Assembly (NCBI GenBank): GCA_965242665.1
Contig: OZ251484.1
Coordinates: 186,001-250,000 of the forward strand
Reading direction: 5' to 3'
Source of the DNA: VXLM01 sp965242665
GTDB taxonomy: Bacteria; Chloroflexota; Dehalococcoidia; Lucifugimonadales; VXLM01
Length of the DNA: 64,000 nucleotides
Position numbers and translations under genes: made by a program. Shown here in pieces: positions 15,514 to 23,362 of this stretch; positions within the stretch are counted from its first letter, which is position 1; each line of letters begins with the position of its first letter. The notes beneath the pieces were generated by a model. The model saw nothing but the letters and a program-made list of their open reading frames with translations, had not been told where the DNA came from and made no database searches.

Positions 15514-17361
15514 TTGTACGTAATCGGAACGGCAGGGCATGTCGACCATGGCAAGTCGGCGCTCGTTCAGGCGCTGACCGGCATCGATCCGGACCGACTC
15601 CGCGAGGAGAAGGAGCGCGGGCTGACCATCGACTTGGGCTTCGCGTGGATGCCTCTCTCCGAGGGCAACGAGGTTAGCATCGTCGACGTCCCGGGCCACG
15701 AGCGCTTCGTTAGCAACATGTTGGCAGGCGTGGGGGGCATCGACTTGGCGTTGCTGGTCGTTGCGGCCGACGAGTCCGTCATGCCTCAAACGCGGGAACA
15801 TCTTGCCATACTCGACTTGCTGAGCGTCCGTCGAGGAATCGTAGCAGTGACCAAACGCGACCTCGTGGACGAGGAATGGTTGGAACTCGTCACGACGGAA
15901 GTACAGGAGGTCATCGAAGGAACAACTCTCGAGCATGCGCCCATCGTTCCCGTGTCGGCCATTACCAGGGAGGGCTTGCAGGAGTTGACGCAAACCATCG
16001 AACGGCTTCTCTGGGAGACGCCGATTCGAGAGGATCTTGGACGGCCGCGTCTGTCAATAGACCGGGCGTTTACGATGTCCGGATTCGGTACCGTCGTCAC
16101 TGGTACTCTCATCGACGGAAGCATGAGCGTTGGAGAGGATGTCGAAATCCTGCCAGACCGGCGCGCGTCGAGGATCCGCAGCATTCAGAGTCATAAGAAG
16201 AAGCTGGATACCGCACAACCGGGAACGCGGGTGGCCGCCAACCTGATTGGACTAGCGCAGGAAGACGTGCGTCGAGGGGATGTATTGACTACTCCGGGGT
16301 GGCTATCGCCAACGGACGCCGTCGACGTCCGTCTGCGAATCACGGAGGTCGCCAGCCGCCCTGCACGGCACAATATGCTCGTCAACGTTCACACAGGCAG
16401 CAACGAGGTCGTTGGGCGTCTACGGCTGTTGGAGGGGACGCGCGCGGAGCCGGGGGAATCGGTATGGGCCCAGCTGAAGCTGGATACCCCTGTGACAGTC
16501 GTCAAAGACGATTTCTTCGTTATTCGCTCCAATCGGACGACCATCGGCGGGGGGACCATCTTGGAGACGCATACCCGCAGACACAAGCGGAACCACCTGC
16601 CTACCATCGAACGGCTCGCGACGTTGGAGCGCGGGGACGCTCGGGACGTCTTGCTCAGAACAATCGAGTATTCTGAGCCGGCAGATTTCGATGATATCGT
16701 AAACCGCGCCAACATGCAGGCGGCTGCGGCGCGTTCCGAGCTCACGAAGATGGCGGAGAACGGCATGGTGGTCTTACTTCAGTCAGGGCAAACGGTCTTT
16801 ACCCGGAAGGGATGGGCAGCGCTGCGGGACAAGGCGCACGAATTCCTGGCGGTCTACCATGAATCACATCCACTCCGACAGGGCGCTCAGAAGGAGGAGC
16901 TCCGACGACGCATCGGGACGACGCCGCGCATCTTTTCCGAGGCGATCGACATCTTACGGAGGGACGGAACAGTGGTGGAAGACGGCCCAGTAGTGTACTT
17001 GGCCGGCCACGTGCGCCGGATGACTACAGATCAGAAGAAGACTGCGGAGGCCTATCTCACGTCACTCGCCTCACAACCATTCTCTCCCGCTACCGAGCCT
17101 GCACCAGATGCTGAGATCATCGCATTGCTCGTCGATGCGGGGCTCGTCGTGCGTGTAAGCGATACGATTGTGTTCGACGCGGCGGCCTACCGCCGGATGG
17201 TCGACGCGGTGGTCGAGCACATTGAGAAGAACGGCCCCATTGCGGTGAGCGATGTCCGCGACATGTTTGGCACGAGCCGCAAGTACGCGCTGGCCTTTCT
17301 GGAACATCTCGACAAGGAGCAAGTGACCCGCCGCAACGGCGACACGCGCGAGCTGAGGTGA
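15514..17361 (+). CDS. selB: Selenocysteine-specific translation elongation factor SelB
   Basis: SelB brings selenocysteinyl-tRNA to UGA codons followed by a SECIS hairpin. The 615-residue protein starts at TTG 15514 (MYVIGTAGHVDHGKSALVQA) with GGGAGGG nine bases upstream; an ATG at 15507 is out of frame. G1 is GHVDHGKS, G2/switch LREEKERGLTIDLGFAW, G3 DVPGHERFV, and G4 the degenerate TKRD. Domains 2 and 3 follow (SGFGTVVTGTLIDGSMSVG, RTTIGGGTILE), and about residues 370-615 are winged-helix domains for SECIS binding (for example AALRDKAHEFLAVYHESHPL and DVRDMFGTSRKYALAFLEHL). The final helix resembles the RNA-binding WH4. The organism therefore has the Sec pathway, which supports Sec decoding at 9368. 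selA, selC and selD are not in the window. Confidence 0.97.
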   Translation: MYVIGTAGHVDHGKSALVQALTGIDPDRLREEKERGLTIDLGFAWMPLSEGNEVSIVDVPGHERFVSNMLAGVGGIDLALLVVAADESVMPQTREHLAILDLLSVRRGIVAVTKRDLVDEEWLELVTTEVQEVIEGTTLEHAPIVPVSAITREGLQELTQTIERLLWETPIREDLGRPRLSIDRAFTMSGFGTVVTGTLIDGSMSVGEDVEILPDRRASRIRSIQSHKKKLDTAQPGTRVAANLIGLAQEDVRRGDVLTTPGWLSPTDAVDVRLRITEVASRPARHNMLVNVHTGSNEVVGRLRLLEGTRAEPGESVWAQLKLDTPVTVVKDDFFVIRSNRTTIGGGTILETHTRRHKRNHLPTIERLATLERGDARDVLLRTIEYSEPADFDDIVNRANMQAAAARSELTKMAENGMVVLLQSGQTVFTRKGWAALRDKAHEFLAVYHESHPLRQGAQKEELRRRIGTTPRIFSEAIDILRRDGTVVEDGPVVYLAGHVRRMTTDQKKTAEAYLTSLASQPFSPATEPAPDAEIIALLVDAGLVVRVSDTIVFDAAAYRRMVDAVVEHIEKNGPIAVSDVRDMFGTSRKYALAFLEHLDKEQVTRRNGDTRELR

Positions 17362-17601
17362 CTCTTCCACTCGGTGCAACAGGCGCCGAGGAAATCTCAA
17401 CGCCGCCCGTGGAACAAGGTCATTCCTCTCTTCCCTGTATAACTGGGGGTGGGAGTCTCCGTGCTGCTGGTTCCGAGTCGACTCCGAGGTTCCATTCGAT
17501 TCATTGGCAATGACGCCTGGGAGATGTCAGACTCAAGGGATACGTCCAATCCGCTGCGGTCTCATGCCGACCAAGTAAATGGAACGAGGGCGTCTGCATG
17601 A

Positions 17602-17655
17602 TTGGTAGGCTGATTCCCCGTGCGTTATACTGTGTTGTGGGGTAATTGCACGGGG
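17602..17655 (+). promoter_or_regulatory. Promoter with flanking 8-bp inverted repeat upstream of the MFS gene
   Basis: TTGGTA (17602-17607), 18 bases, TATACT (17626-17631) form a promoter for the MFS gene at 17660. CCCCGTGC (17616-17623) and GCACGGGG (17648-17655) are perfect inverted copies that bracket the -10 box, transcription start and ribosome site. An operator for a local repressor is the simplest reading; no regulator gene is adjacent. The rest of 17362-17601 shows nothing I can support. Confidence 0.5.
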
Positions 17656-17659
17656 TTTC

Positions 17660-18886
17660 ATGGTATCTAGTACGCTTCAATCGGAAGGCTCTGCGCGCCG
17701 CGTCATATGGGCGGCGAGGCTCGTCGTGCTGGCGGCGTTCTTCGATCTCTTCGTCCAATTCCCAACCATTGCACCGCACGCCGAGATCCTTGGCGCGTCG
17801 ACGACGTTCGTTGGCATCATCGTCGCGGCATATTCGTTCACGAACCTGTTCGGCAACTTGGGTTCGGGGTTTGCGCTGGATAGATGGGGCCGCCGCCGTC
17901 CGATCATTGCGGGTATGGCGATCACTGCCGCGGCGGTCATCAGCTACTCGCTCGTTCGCACGCCAGAGCAATTCGCTGCGGCGCGGGCAATACACGGTAT
18001 CGGCGCGGCCGTATTGGCGCCGGGCGCGTTCTCCATCATCGGCGATCAAGCGGTCTCCAATCAGCGGGGGCGCACGATGGGCGTGACCGGGGCATTGATC
18101 GCCATCGCAGCCCTGATCGGCTTTCCAATCGCGGGCATTCTCCGTGACCTAATGGACGCAGACGCAGTGTTCTTGGTGGATGCAGCTTTCATCATCGCAA
18201 CGATGTTGGTGTTCCTGCTGGTCACGCGCAAAACTCGGCATAAGCCGCGGTACGAGGAGGTAGACTCCGGCGTAGACGGACTGGGGGCTGGATGGAGAAC
18301 GCCGAGCCTGTGGTCGGCGTATGCGGCCATCTTCGCAATCACGGTGGGCATCGGAGCTCTCGTGGCATACTTGCCTTTGGTGCTGGAAGACCGCGGTGAA
18401 ACAGCCAGGCAGACGAGCTACGGCTTCGCTATCTACGCGCTGGTAGCGATGGTAGTGATGGCAAGCCCGATCAGCCGCTCGGGAGACCGCTTCGGACGCT
18501 TTGCCCCGTCGATGCTGGGGCTCCTCGTGGTCGCCGCCGGGTTGGGCGCGCTGGGGATGTTTGGCGACTATGGAGGCGTTGTTGCGGGTATGGCGATCTA
18601 CGGTATGGGATACGGCCTCGTCTTTCCTGCGGCAGCCGCACTCGTTACGGAGTCCACGGGGGCGGACCATCGAGGCATGGCCTTCGGCATCTTCTACGCG
18701 GTGTACTCCCTGGGGGTGGTCGTTGGATCGGTTGGGAGCACGAGATTGGCCGAATTGCAGGATCAATCGGTTGGCTTGCCGTTCTTCGCAGCCGCGGTCA
18801 TCGCACTGGCTGCCATACCAATCGTCCTTGCGATAAAGCAGGCTGCAAAAAGAAACAATCCCCGCCTGAAGGCCCCGGACGCCTAA
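17660..18886 (+). CDS. Major facilitator superfamily transporter
   Basis: A 408-residue inner-membrane transporter with about twelve hydrophobic segments. The loop 2-3 signature is GFALDRWGRRRPIIAGM, and the second half repeats it in degenerate form (SPISRSGDRFGRFAPSMLGL). Segment 5 has the antiporter-like stretch GPxxG-type VTGALIAIAALIGFPIAGIL. The central loop around residues 195-215 is charged. These features place it with drug/metabolite efflux type MFS proteins, but substrate is unknown. The start ATG is preceded by GGGG within an inverted repeat. It overlaps the convergent metallopeptidase gene by four bases at the stop codons. Confidence 0.92.
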   Translation: MVSSTLQSEGSARRVIWAARLVVLAAFFDLFVQFPTIAPHAEILGASTTFVGIIVAAYSFTNLFGNLGSGFALDRWGRRRPIIAGMAITAAAVISYSLVRTPEQFAAARAIHGIGAAVLAPGAFSIIGDQAVSNQRGRTMGVTGALIAIAALIGFPIAGILRDLMDADAVFLVDAAFIIATMLVFLLVTRKTRHKPRYEEVDSGVDGLGAGWRTPSLWSAYAAIFAITVGIGALVAYLPLVLEDRGETARQTSYGFAIYALVAMVVMASPISRSGDRFGRFAPSMLGLLVVAAGLGALGMFGDYGGVVAGMAIYGMGYGLVFPAAAALVTESTGADHRGMAFGIFYAVYSLGVVVGSVGSTRLAELQDQSVGLPFFAAAVIALAAIPIVLAIKQAAKRNNPRLKAPDA

Positions 18887-19248
18887 CGAGTTTCCAACTC
18901 TCCCAACCGCGCATCGTCTATCCCAAAGTGGTGGGCGATTTCGTGCTCGATGGTTTCACGCACTTCCTCGACGATTTGCTCGTTGGTCGAACAGATCGAC
19001 TCGATAGACCCTTGAAAGATCGTAATGCGGTCGGGCAGGATGGGTACGTAGTCGTCGCGTTCCGTAAGCGGCACTCCCTCGTAGAGGCCCAGCAACAGTT
19101 CTCCGTCCTCCACCAAGTGCCCGGCAAGTTGGTCGGAAGATGGCCAGTCTTCGACGATAACGTCGACGTTTTCGAGGTACAGCCGGAACTGATCCGGAAT
19201 CGTACCCAACGCCTGACGCACCAGCCGCTCGAACGTCTCTCGCTCCAT
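18883..19248 (-). CDS. Minimal zincin metallopeptidase family protein
   Basis: A 121-residue protein of the short 'metallopeptidase family' (minimal zincin fold, DUF-type proteins found across Actinobacteria and Chloroflexota). The zinc site is HEIAHHFG in the context ETIEHEIAHHFGIDDARL near the C-terminus: two His of HExxH, with the downstream His/Asp as possible third ligand. Other family text is MERETFERLVRQALGTIPDQF at the start, VIVEDWP in strand two, LLGLYEGVPLTERD and LPDRITIFQGSIE. Length is as usual for the family. No substrate is known and there is no export signal. It converges with the MFS gene and has no obvious operon partner. Confidence 0.88.
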   Translation of the reverse strand: MERETFERLVRQALGTIPDQFRLYLENVDVIVEDWPSSDQLAGHLVEDGELLLGLYEGVPLTERDDYVPILPDRITIFQGSIESICSTNEQIVEEVRETIEHEIAHHFGIDDARLGELETR

Positions 19249-19418
19249 AGAGGAGATTCTACCAGAGTTGGCATAGCATATGCCGCTCTGACAAGGTCGG
19301 TCTCATTCCTTCCCTCGATCTCCGAAGGAAGGGCGCAACCGTGCAGCTAGGATACCGGAGTCGCTGGGTCAATGGCTTTTAGACATATCGCGAAATGATA
19401 GTTACGCCACATGAACTG

Positions 19419-19427
19419 TGGTATACT
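19419..19427 (+). promoter_or_regulatory. Extended -10 promoter of ccmC, probably leaderless
   Basis: TGG plus TATACT (19422-19427) forms an extended -10 element. Six bases (ACGCGC) separate it from the ATG at 19434, the same spacing as at the E1 alpha gene. No ribosome site is present, and the -35 region is poor. Confidence 0.55.
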
Positions 19428-19433
19428 ACGCGC

Positions 19434-20162
19434 ATGGACAGGACAGCTACTATGCGCAGCGATCCTCCGGCTAGCCGCCGCGCGGCGGACTTGTTGCGCG
19501 ATGGATTTGTGATCGCCGGGGCCATTCTCATGGCGGCTACGCTGTATCTCGTCTTCCTGTGGGTGCCGACTGACGCCAACTTGGGCGTGTCTCAGCGCAT
19601 ATTCTATTTTCACGTGCCGGTGGCCATTCTCTCGCTCATTTCTATCTTGGTGATCGCAGGGGCCAGCATCACGCACCTGATTACCAAGGGGAAGAAGTCC
19701 GACGCGGCTGCCTATGCCACGGCGGAGGTCGGGTTCGTCTTCTGCAGTCTGGGCATCGTTACCGGAGCGATATGGGCAAAACCGGTGTGGGGAGTGTGGT
19801 GGACATGGGACCCGAAGCTCACGCTCACGCTGGCGCTCTGGTTCATCTATGCAAGCTACCTGATGCTTCGCGCATACGGGCCGAAAGGTTCGCAGGGCGC
19901 GCGGTATGGATCTGTCTTGGCAGTCATCGGGGCGGTTGACGCCCCCATCATCTACTACGCGGCGGAGCTGTGGCGCTCAGCTCACCCGAGTTTGGTGCTT
20001 GGCCCGTCCGCGGAGGGGGACGCGCTCGACCCGAGGATGCTCGTAGGGGTCGTCGTCTCCATGGCGGCGCTTGCAATCGTCTTCACGCACCTAATCATTG
20101 AGCGATACAGCTTGAGGAACGCAGAGAACGACATTGACGAGATATTCCAACGTGTCACATAG
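19434..20162 (+). CDS. ccmC: Cytochrome c biogenesis heme exporter CcmC
   Basis: CcmC/CcsA family membrane protein that presents heme on the outer face of the membrane for transfer to CcmE. The start ATG 19434 (MDRTATMRSDPP) follows the -10 box by six bases; an earlier in-frame ATT-type start at 19395 would lie upstream of the promoter. The 242 residues contain six membrane segments and the diagnostic Trp-rich heme-handling loop GVWWTWDPKLTLTLALWF. Flanking His residues on external loops occur in FYFHVPVAIL and THLI. It is followed by overlapping ccmD-like and ccmE genes, forming a heme-delivery operon; ccmA, ccmB, ccmF and ccmH are not here. Confidence 0.93.
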   Translation: MDRTATMRSDPPASRRAADLLRDGFVIAGAILMAATLYLVFLWVPTDANLGVSQRIFYFHVPVAILSLISILVIAGASITHLITKGKKSDAAAYATAEVGFVFCSLGIVTGAIWAKPVWGVWWTWDPKLTLTLALWFIYASYLMLRAYGPKGSQGARYGSVLAVIGAVDAPIIYYAAELWRSAHPSLVLGPSAEGDALDPRMLVGVVVSMAALAIVFTHLIIERYSLRNAENDIDEIFQRVT

Positions 20163-20481
20163 GATTGCCGGGCTCGTCAAGCCGGCAGGAGTCGTTCTGC
20201 TCGCGCTGGCTGTGACGGCTCTCTTGCATACCGCGGCCCACGCGACGAGCGAAGCGACTGATGATGTCGTTCATTCGTCGACTCTTGCTCAGGCATCGGA
20301 ATCAAGCCCGGACGCGAACTTGCCCTTCCTCTTCGCCGTGTACATCATCACGTGGGCGGGGTTCTTTGGGTACGTATTCTACATGTCCCGGCGTCAGAGA
20401 GAGATGCGGAGGGAGATCGACGCGCTCGCTCAGACGGTTCGTGACATGGAAGATGAGCGCGAGGCTACCCTACAGCACTAG
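20152..20481 (+). CDS. ccmD: CcmD-like small membrane protein
   Basis: A 109-residue protein between ccmC and ccmE. It begins with a signal-like hydrophobic segment (VKPAGVVLLALAVTALLHTAAHA), a polar Ser/Asp-rich linker, and then the CcmD-like membrane helix LPFLFAVYIITWAGFFGYVFYMSRRQREM followed by a charged coiled-coil tail (RREIDALAQTVRDMEDE). CcmD stabilises CcmABC-CcmE and assists release of holo-CcmE. It is longer than canonical CcmD because of the extra N-terminal segment. The start is GTG 20152, overlapping the end of ccmC; TTG 20134 is also possible. Assignment rests on position plus the helix and Arg-rich tail. Confidence 0.7.
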   Translation: MSHRIAGLVKPAGVVLLALAVTALLHTAAHATSEATDDVVHSSTLAQASESSPDANLPFLFAVYIITWAGFFGYVFYMSRRQREMRREIDALAQTVRDMEDEREATLQH

Positions 20482-20500
20482 AGGAGGCAAGCAAACGCGC

Positions 20501-20971
20501 GTGGAAAACGAGACGTTCGAACGCCATACAACAAGTGTGTCGGAAGCCGTTGCCGCGCCTGAGCCCAGTCGGATGGCGCATCGCATCAAGGTGATCGTCG
20601 GTCTCACGGTCGTCCTTGGCGCGCTAGGCTTCCTTGCCTTCACAGCGTTTCAGAGCGCGAGCGTCTATTTCTACACGGTTGGCGAGGTAAAGCAGGCGGG
20701 GCCAACCGAAGAGGGGCGGATCGTGCGCGTCAACGGCAAGCTCGTTCAAGACTCCTTCGTGCGGGAGGAATCATCGACCATCGCGCGGTTTACGCTCCAG
20801 GACACCGACGGGGGAGAAACGTTGTTGGCCGTGCACGACGGCGTCGTTCCTGACTTGTTCTTCAACAAACACTCGGAGATCATCCTCGAAGGGTCGTACG
20901 GCGACGACGGGGTGTTCTACAGCCAGAACGTCATCGTCAAGTGTCCATCCAAGTACATCGCGGCAGGATGA
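20501..20971 (+). CDS. ccmE: Heme chaperone CcmE, CxxxY variant
   Basis: CcmE carries heme covalently from CcmC to the cytochrome c lyase complex. This 156-residue protein starts at GTG 20501, with GAGGAGG upstream. It has an N-terminal anchor (RIKVIVGLTVVLGALGFLAF) and then the OB-fold beta barrel with VYFYTVGEVKQAG, GRIVRVNGKLVQDS, FTLQDTDGGETLLAVHDGVVPDLF and an EIILEGSYGDDGVF strand. At the heme-attachment site the usual HxxxY is replaced by CPSKY (CxxxY), ten residues from the end. CxxxY CcmE proteins are known from archaea and some bacteria with the reduced System I* pathway. The protein is short at the C-terminus, also as in that subgroup. It is part of the ccmC-ccmD-ccmE operon and converges on ilvE. 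Confidence 0.93.
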   Translation: MENETFERHTTSVSEAVAAPEPSRMAHRIKVIVGLTVVLGALGFLAFTAFQSASVYFYTVGEVKQAGPTEEGRIVRVNGKLVQDSFVREESSTIARFTLQDTDGGETLLAVHDGVVPDLFFNKHSEIILEGSYGDDGVFYSQNVIVKCPSKYIAAG

Positions 20972-21066
20972 ACCTCACCATCGGACGAGGTTGGGCAGCC
21001 TAGCATCCTCGAACCATATCAGGTCGTATGGAGAGCCAGGCTTGCGGGGCGTTTGGAAGCCGCCTC

Positions 21067-22137
21067 CTAGGCTATGCGTACTCTCCAGCCGAATGGGTCT
21101 TCCTTGTAGCCGTACTGGATACCGACGAGTTCATCATAGAGTCGTCGGGCGAGGGGCCCGGTGTCTCCTTCCCCGACTACAATATCTTCGCCTTTGTATC
21201 CGATCTCGCCAATGGGCGAGACGACGGCTGCGGTGCCGGTAGCGAACGCCTCGGTGACGACGCCGGCCTTGCAACCCTGGGCGATTTCGGTTATCGAAAT
21301 CCGTCGCTCCGTAACCGTAATGCCCCAGCTTCGCGCGACGTGAATTACCGAATCGCGCGTGACCCCGGAAAGGATCGAACCAGAGAGTCCGGGGGTAACC
21401 AGCTCGTCGTCGATGACGAAGAAGATGTTGCTCGTGCCGACCTCCTCAATATACTGGCGCTCCGCGGCGTCCAGCCAGAGCACTTGAGTATAGCCTTTCG
21501 CCTTCGCATCCTCGGATACGTACAACGTTGGACCGTAGTTGCCTGATGTCTTGGAATTTCCGACGCCGCCGCGCGCGGCGCGAATGTATTCATCGGAAAC
21601 GAAGATGCGGGTGGGATTGAACCCCTCTTTGTAGTAGGGACCCACTGGGCTCAGGACGATGAAGAAGAGGTACGTCTTCGAGGGCTGGACTCCCAAGGCG
21701 GCCTCGGTGGCAATCATGGTAGGCCGTATGTAGATTGATGTTCCCTCGGAAGTCGGCAACCAGTAACGATCGAGCAGAACCAGGGCATTCACGGCGTCCA
21801 TGAACATCTCCGAGTCAATCTGAGGCATCACCATGCGCTCTGCCGAGACGTTCATTCGTTCGACATTCTTATCAGGGCGAAATAGCCCGATGCCGCCGTC
21901 GGGAAGGTGATACGCTTTCAAACCTTCAAAGACCTGCTGGTTGTAGTGCAGGACGATGGCTACCGGATCGAGAGTCAGGTCGTGATACGGTTCTATGCGG
22001 GGGGTGTGCCACCCCCGCTCGGTGGAATAGTCCATCAGGAACATGTGGTCGGTAAGTATCTGGCCAAAGCCAAGATCGGCATCTGCGGGTCGAGAGCGTA
22101 GACCGGCAGTTGGGGATTTGGTGATCGTTATGTCCAT
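21067..22137 (-). CDS. ilvE: Branched-chain amino acid aminotransferase
   Basis: A class IV PLP aminotransferase of 356 residues which interconverts Leu/Ile/Val and their 2-oxoacids. I start at ATG 22137 (MDITITKSPTAGL), preceded by GGAGAATCAG; a Met ten residues earlier is less likely. Family text includes MDYSTERGWHTPRIEPYHDL, LHYNQQVFEGLKAYHLPDG, RPTMIATEAALGVQPS, and the PLP lysine in GGVGNSKTSGNYG. The phosphate-binding segment SNIFFVIDDELVTPGLSGSILSG and GITVTERRISITEI follow. Length and motifs match the fungal/bacterial BCAT subgroup (IlvE type II). Its 2-oxoacid products could feed the dehydrogenase complex at 1531-4962, but this is inference. Confidence 0.95.
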   Translation of the reverse strand: MDITITKSPTAGLRSRPADADLGFGQILTDHMFLMDYSTERGWHTPRIEPYHDLTLDPVAIVLHYNQQVFEGLKAYHLPDGGIGLFRPDKNVERMNVSAERMVMPQIDSEMFMDAVNALVLLDRYWLPTSEGTSIYIRPTMIATEAALGVQPSKTYLFFIVLSPVGPYYKEGFNPTRIFVSDEYIRAARGGVGNSKTSGNYGPTLYVSEDAKAKGYTQVLWLDAAERQYIEEVGTSNIFFVIDDELVTPGLSGSILSGVTRDSVIHVARSWGITVTERRISITEIAQGCKAGVVTEAFATGTAAVVSPIGEIGYKGEDIVVGEGDTGPLARRLYDELVGIQYGYKEDPFGWRVRIA

Positions 22138-22495
22138 CTGATTCTCCGTCGAACCTGCGGCTGGCAATCACAAATATATCACTGGCGAGCAGTTTCGGCT
22201 ACCTCTCGAAGCGTGTGTATTCTTATCACCCACTGATGACGCTAGGTCTCGAAAACTCTTGCTTCCCTACTCCGTACTAGACCCTCATATGATTTCCCGA
22301 TTGTGGAAGTACCGGGGGAGTGAACGAATTTCGCCGAATTGGGACTACTCACATCCCCATGGATTGCCGCGTTCGCAGAAGGGCGACCGCACAGGGGCCG
22401 CATCTGTGCATAGGAACATCAGGTATATCCTTTCGAAACGCGCGGCATGGCCTGGGAGAAAGGATGGAGGAATCCAACGCAAGCCGGCCTCCGCT
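22138..22495. other. Gene-free interval between ilvE and korB
   Basis: About 358 bases on the upstream side of ilvE and downstream of korB. I see no tRNA, hairpin or convincing coding frame. It must hold the ilvE promoter if ilvE is not read through from korAB, but no clear -35/-10 pair stands out. Confidence 0.4.
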
Positions 22496-23362
22496 CTACA
22501 CGCCGTAGGATGCTACCATCTGCTCCACGGTGAGCGGGGAGGATTTGGAATCGATGTCATCGAGGCGTTGCTGGAGCGTTGGTTCCCGCTTGGCTTGGTA
22601 CAGCAGGCCAAGGGGCACTCCGCCACGCTCGACGAGATTCGTTGCAGCGTCAAGGCTCGTGGGATCATGGTCGTCTGGAATATCCCATGCCTTTCCCGGG
22701 ATGCCCTTGCGGGGGTCTCCCTTGAGCTCCTTGTAGGTATCGTTGAATTCGGTGCACGGCGACTGAACGTGGACGACGGCGAAGCCTGGATACTCCATGG
22801 CGTCGTAGATCATGTTCGCCATATCTTTGATCTTGCTTGAAATCGCGGAAGCGACGTGAGAGACTCCTACGGTCAGGTACAGTCGAAGGGGGTCAAGTCC
22901 CTCTTCCATCTTGCCGAATGGGGTGGAATTGGTGATCATTCCCAGCGCGCTCGTGGGAGAACTTTGTCCCTTCGTCAGTCCGTAGACGGCGTTGTCCATC
23001 ACAATTGCGCAGACGTTGAGGTTGCGCTGAGCCTGGGGAGCGATATGCTCCATTCCGATGCTCAGGAAATCGCCGTCTCCGGCGACGACCACGACGTTCA
23101 GATCTGGACGTCCTGTCTTGACACCAAACGCAACCGGCAACGTACGGCCGTGCAAGCCGTGGATACCGAAGGGCTGCTCTCCTTCTAGAAGGTGGACGAG
23201 GTTCCCGGAACAGCCAATTCCCGCTACGACTACGGTCTGCCGCATCGGCTCTTCGGCCTCGATCAGGCGCCTGGCGACAGCCTGTTCAAGGGCGCGGCGG
23301 ACTCCGAAATCACCGCATCCTGGGCACCACTTGAAATCGTACTCTGGATTCTTGTCGGTCAT
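22496..23362 (-). CDS. korB: 2-oxoacid:ferredoxin oxidoreductase, beta subunit
   Basis: The thiamine-diphosphate-binding beta subunit of a 2-oxoglutarate (or related 2-oxoacid):ferredoxin oxidoreductase, which oxidatively decarboxylates the 2-oxoacid to acyl-CoA with ferredoxin as electron acceptor. The 288-residue protein has KWCPGCGDFGV at the N-terminus (CxxC of the cluster site), IGCSGNLVHLLEGEQPFGIHGLHGR, and the ThDP motif VVVAGDGDFLSIGMEHI. The segment VYGLTKGQSSPTSALG is typical of the family. Its ATG overlaps the stop of korA by four bases, so the two subunits are translationally coupled. The substrate is likely 2-oxoglutarate but pyruvate or branched-chain 2-oxoacids cannot be excluded. 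Confidence 0.94.
   Translation of the reverse strand: MTDKNPEYDFKWCPGCGDFGVRRALEQAVARRLIEAEEPMRQTVVVAGIGCSGNLVHLLEGEQPFGIHGLHGRTLPVAFGVKTGRPDLNVVVVAGDGDFLSIGMEHIAPQAQRNLNVCAIVMDNAVYGLTKGQSSPTSALGMITNSTPFGKMEEGLDPLRLYLTVGVSHVASAISSKIKDMANMIYDAMEYPGFAVVHVQSPCTEFNDTYKELKGDPRKGIPGKAWDIPDDHDPTSLDAATNLVERGGVPLGLLYQAKREPTLQQRLDDIDSKSSPLTVEQMVASYGV

Noticed and set aside
15514..17661. A selC tRNA gene near selB
   Set aside because: I searched the flanks for a UCA anticodon arm and GGTTCGA-type T loop and saw none. No tRNA was recognised anywhere in the window.
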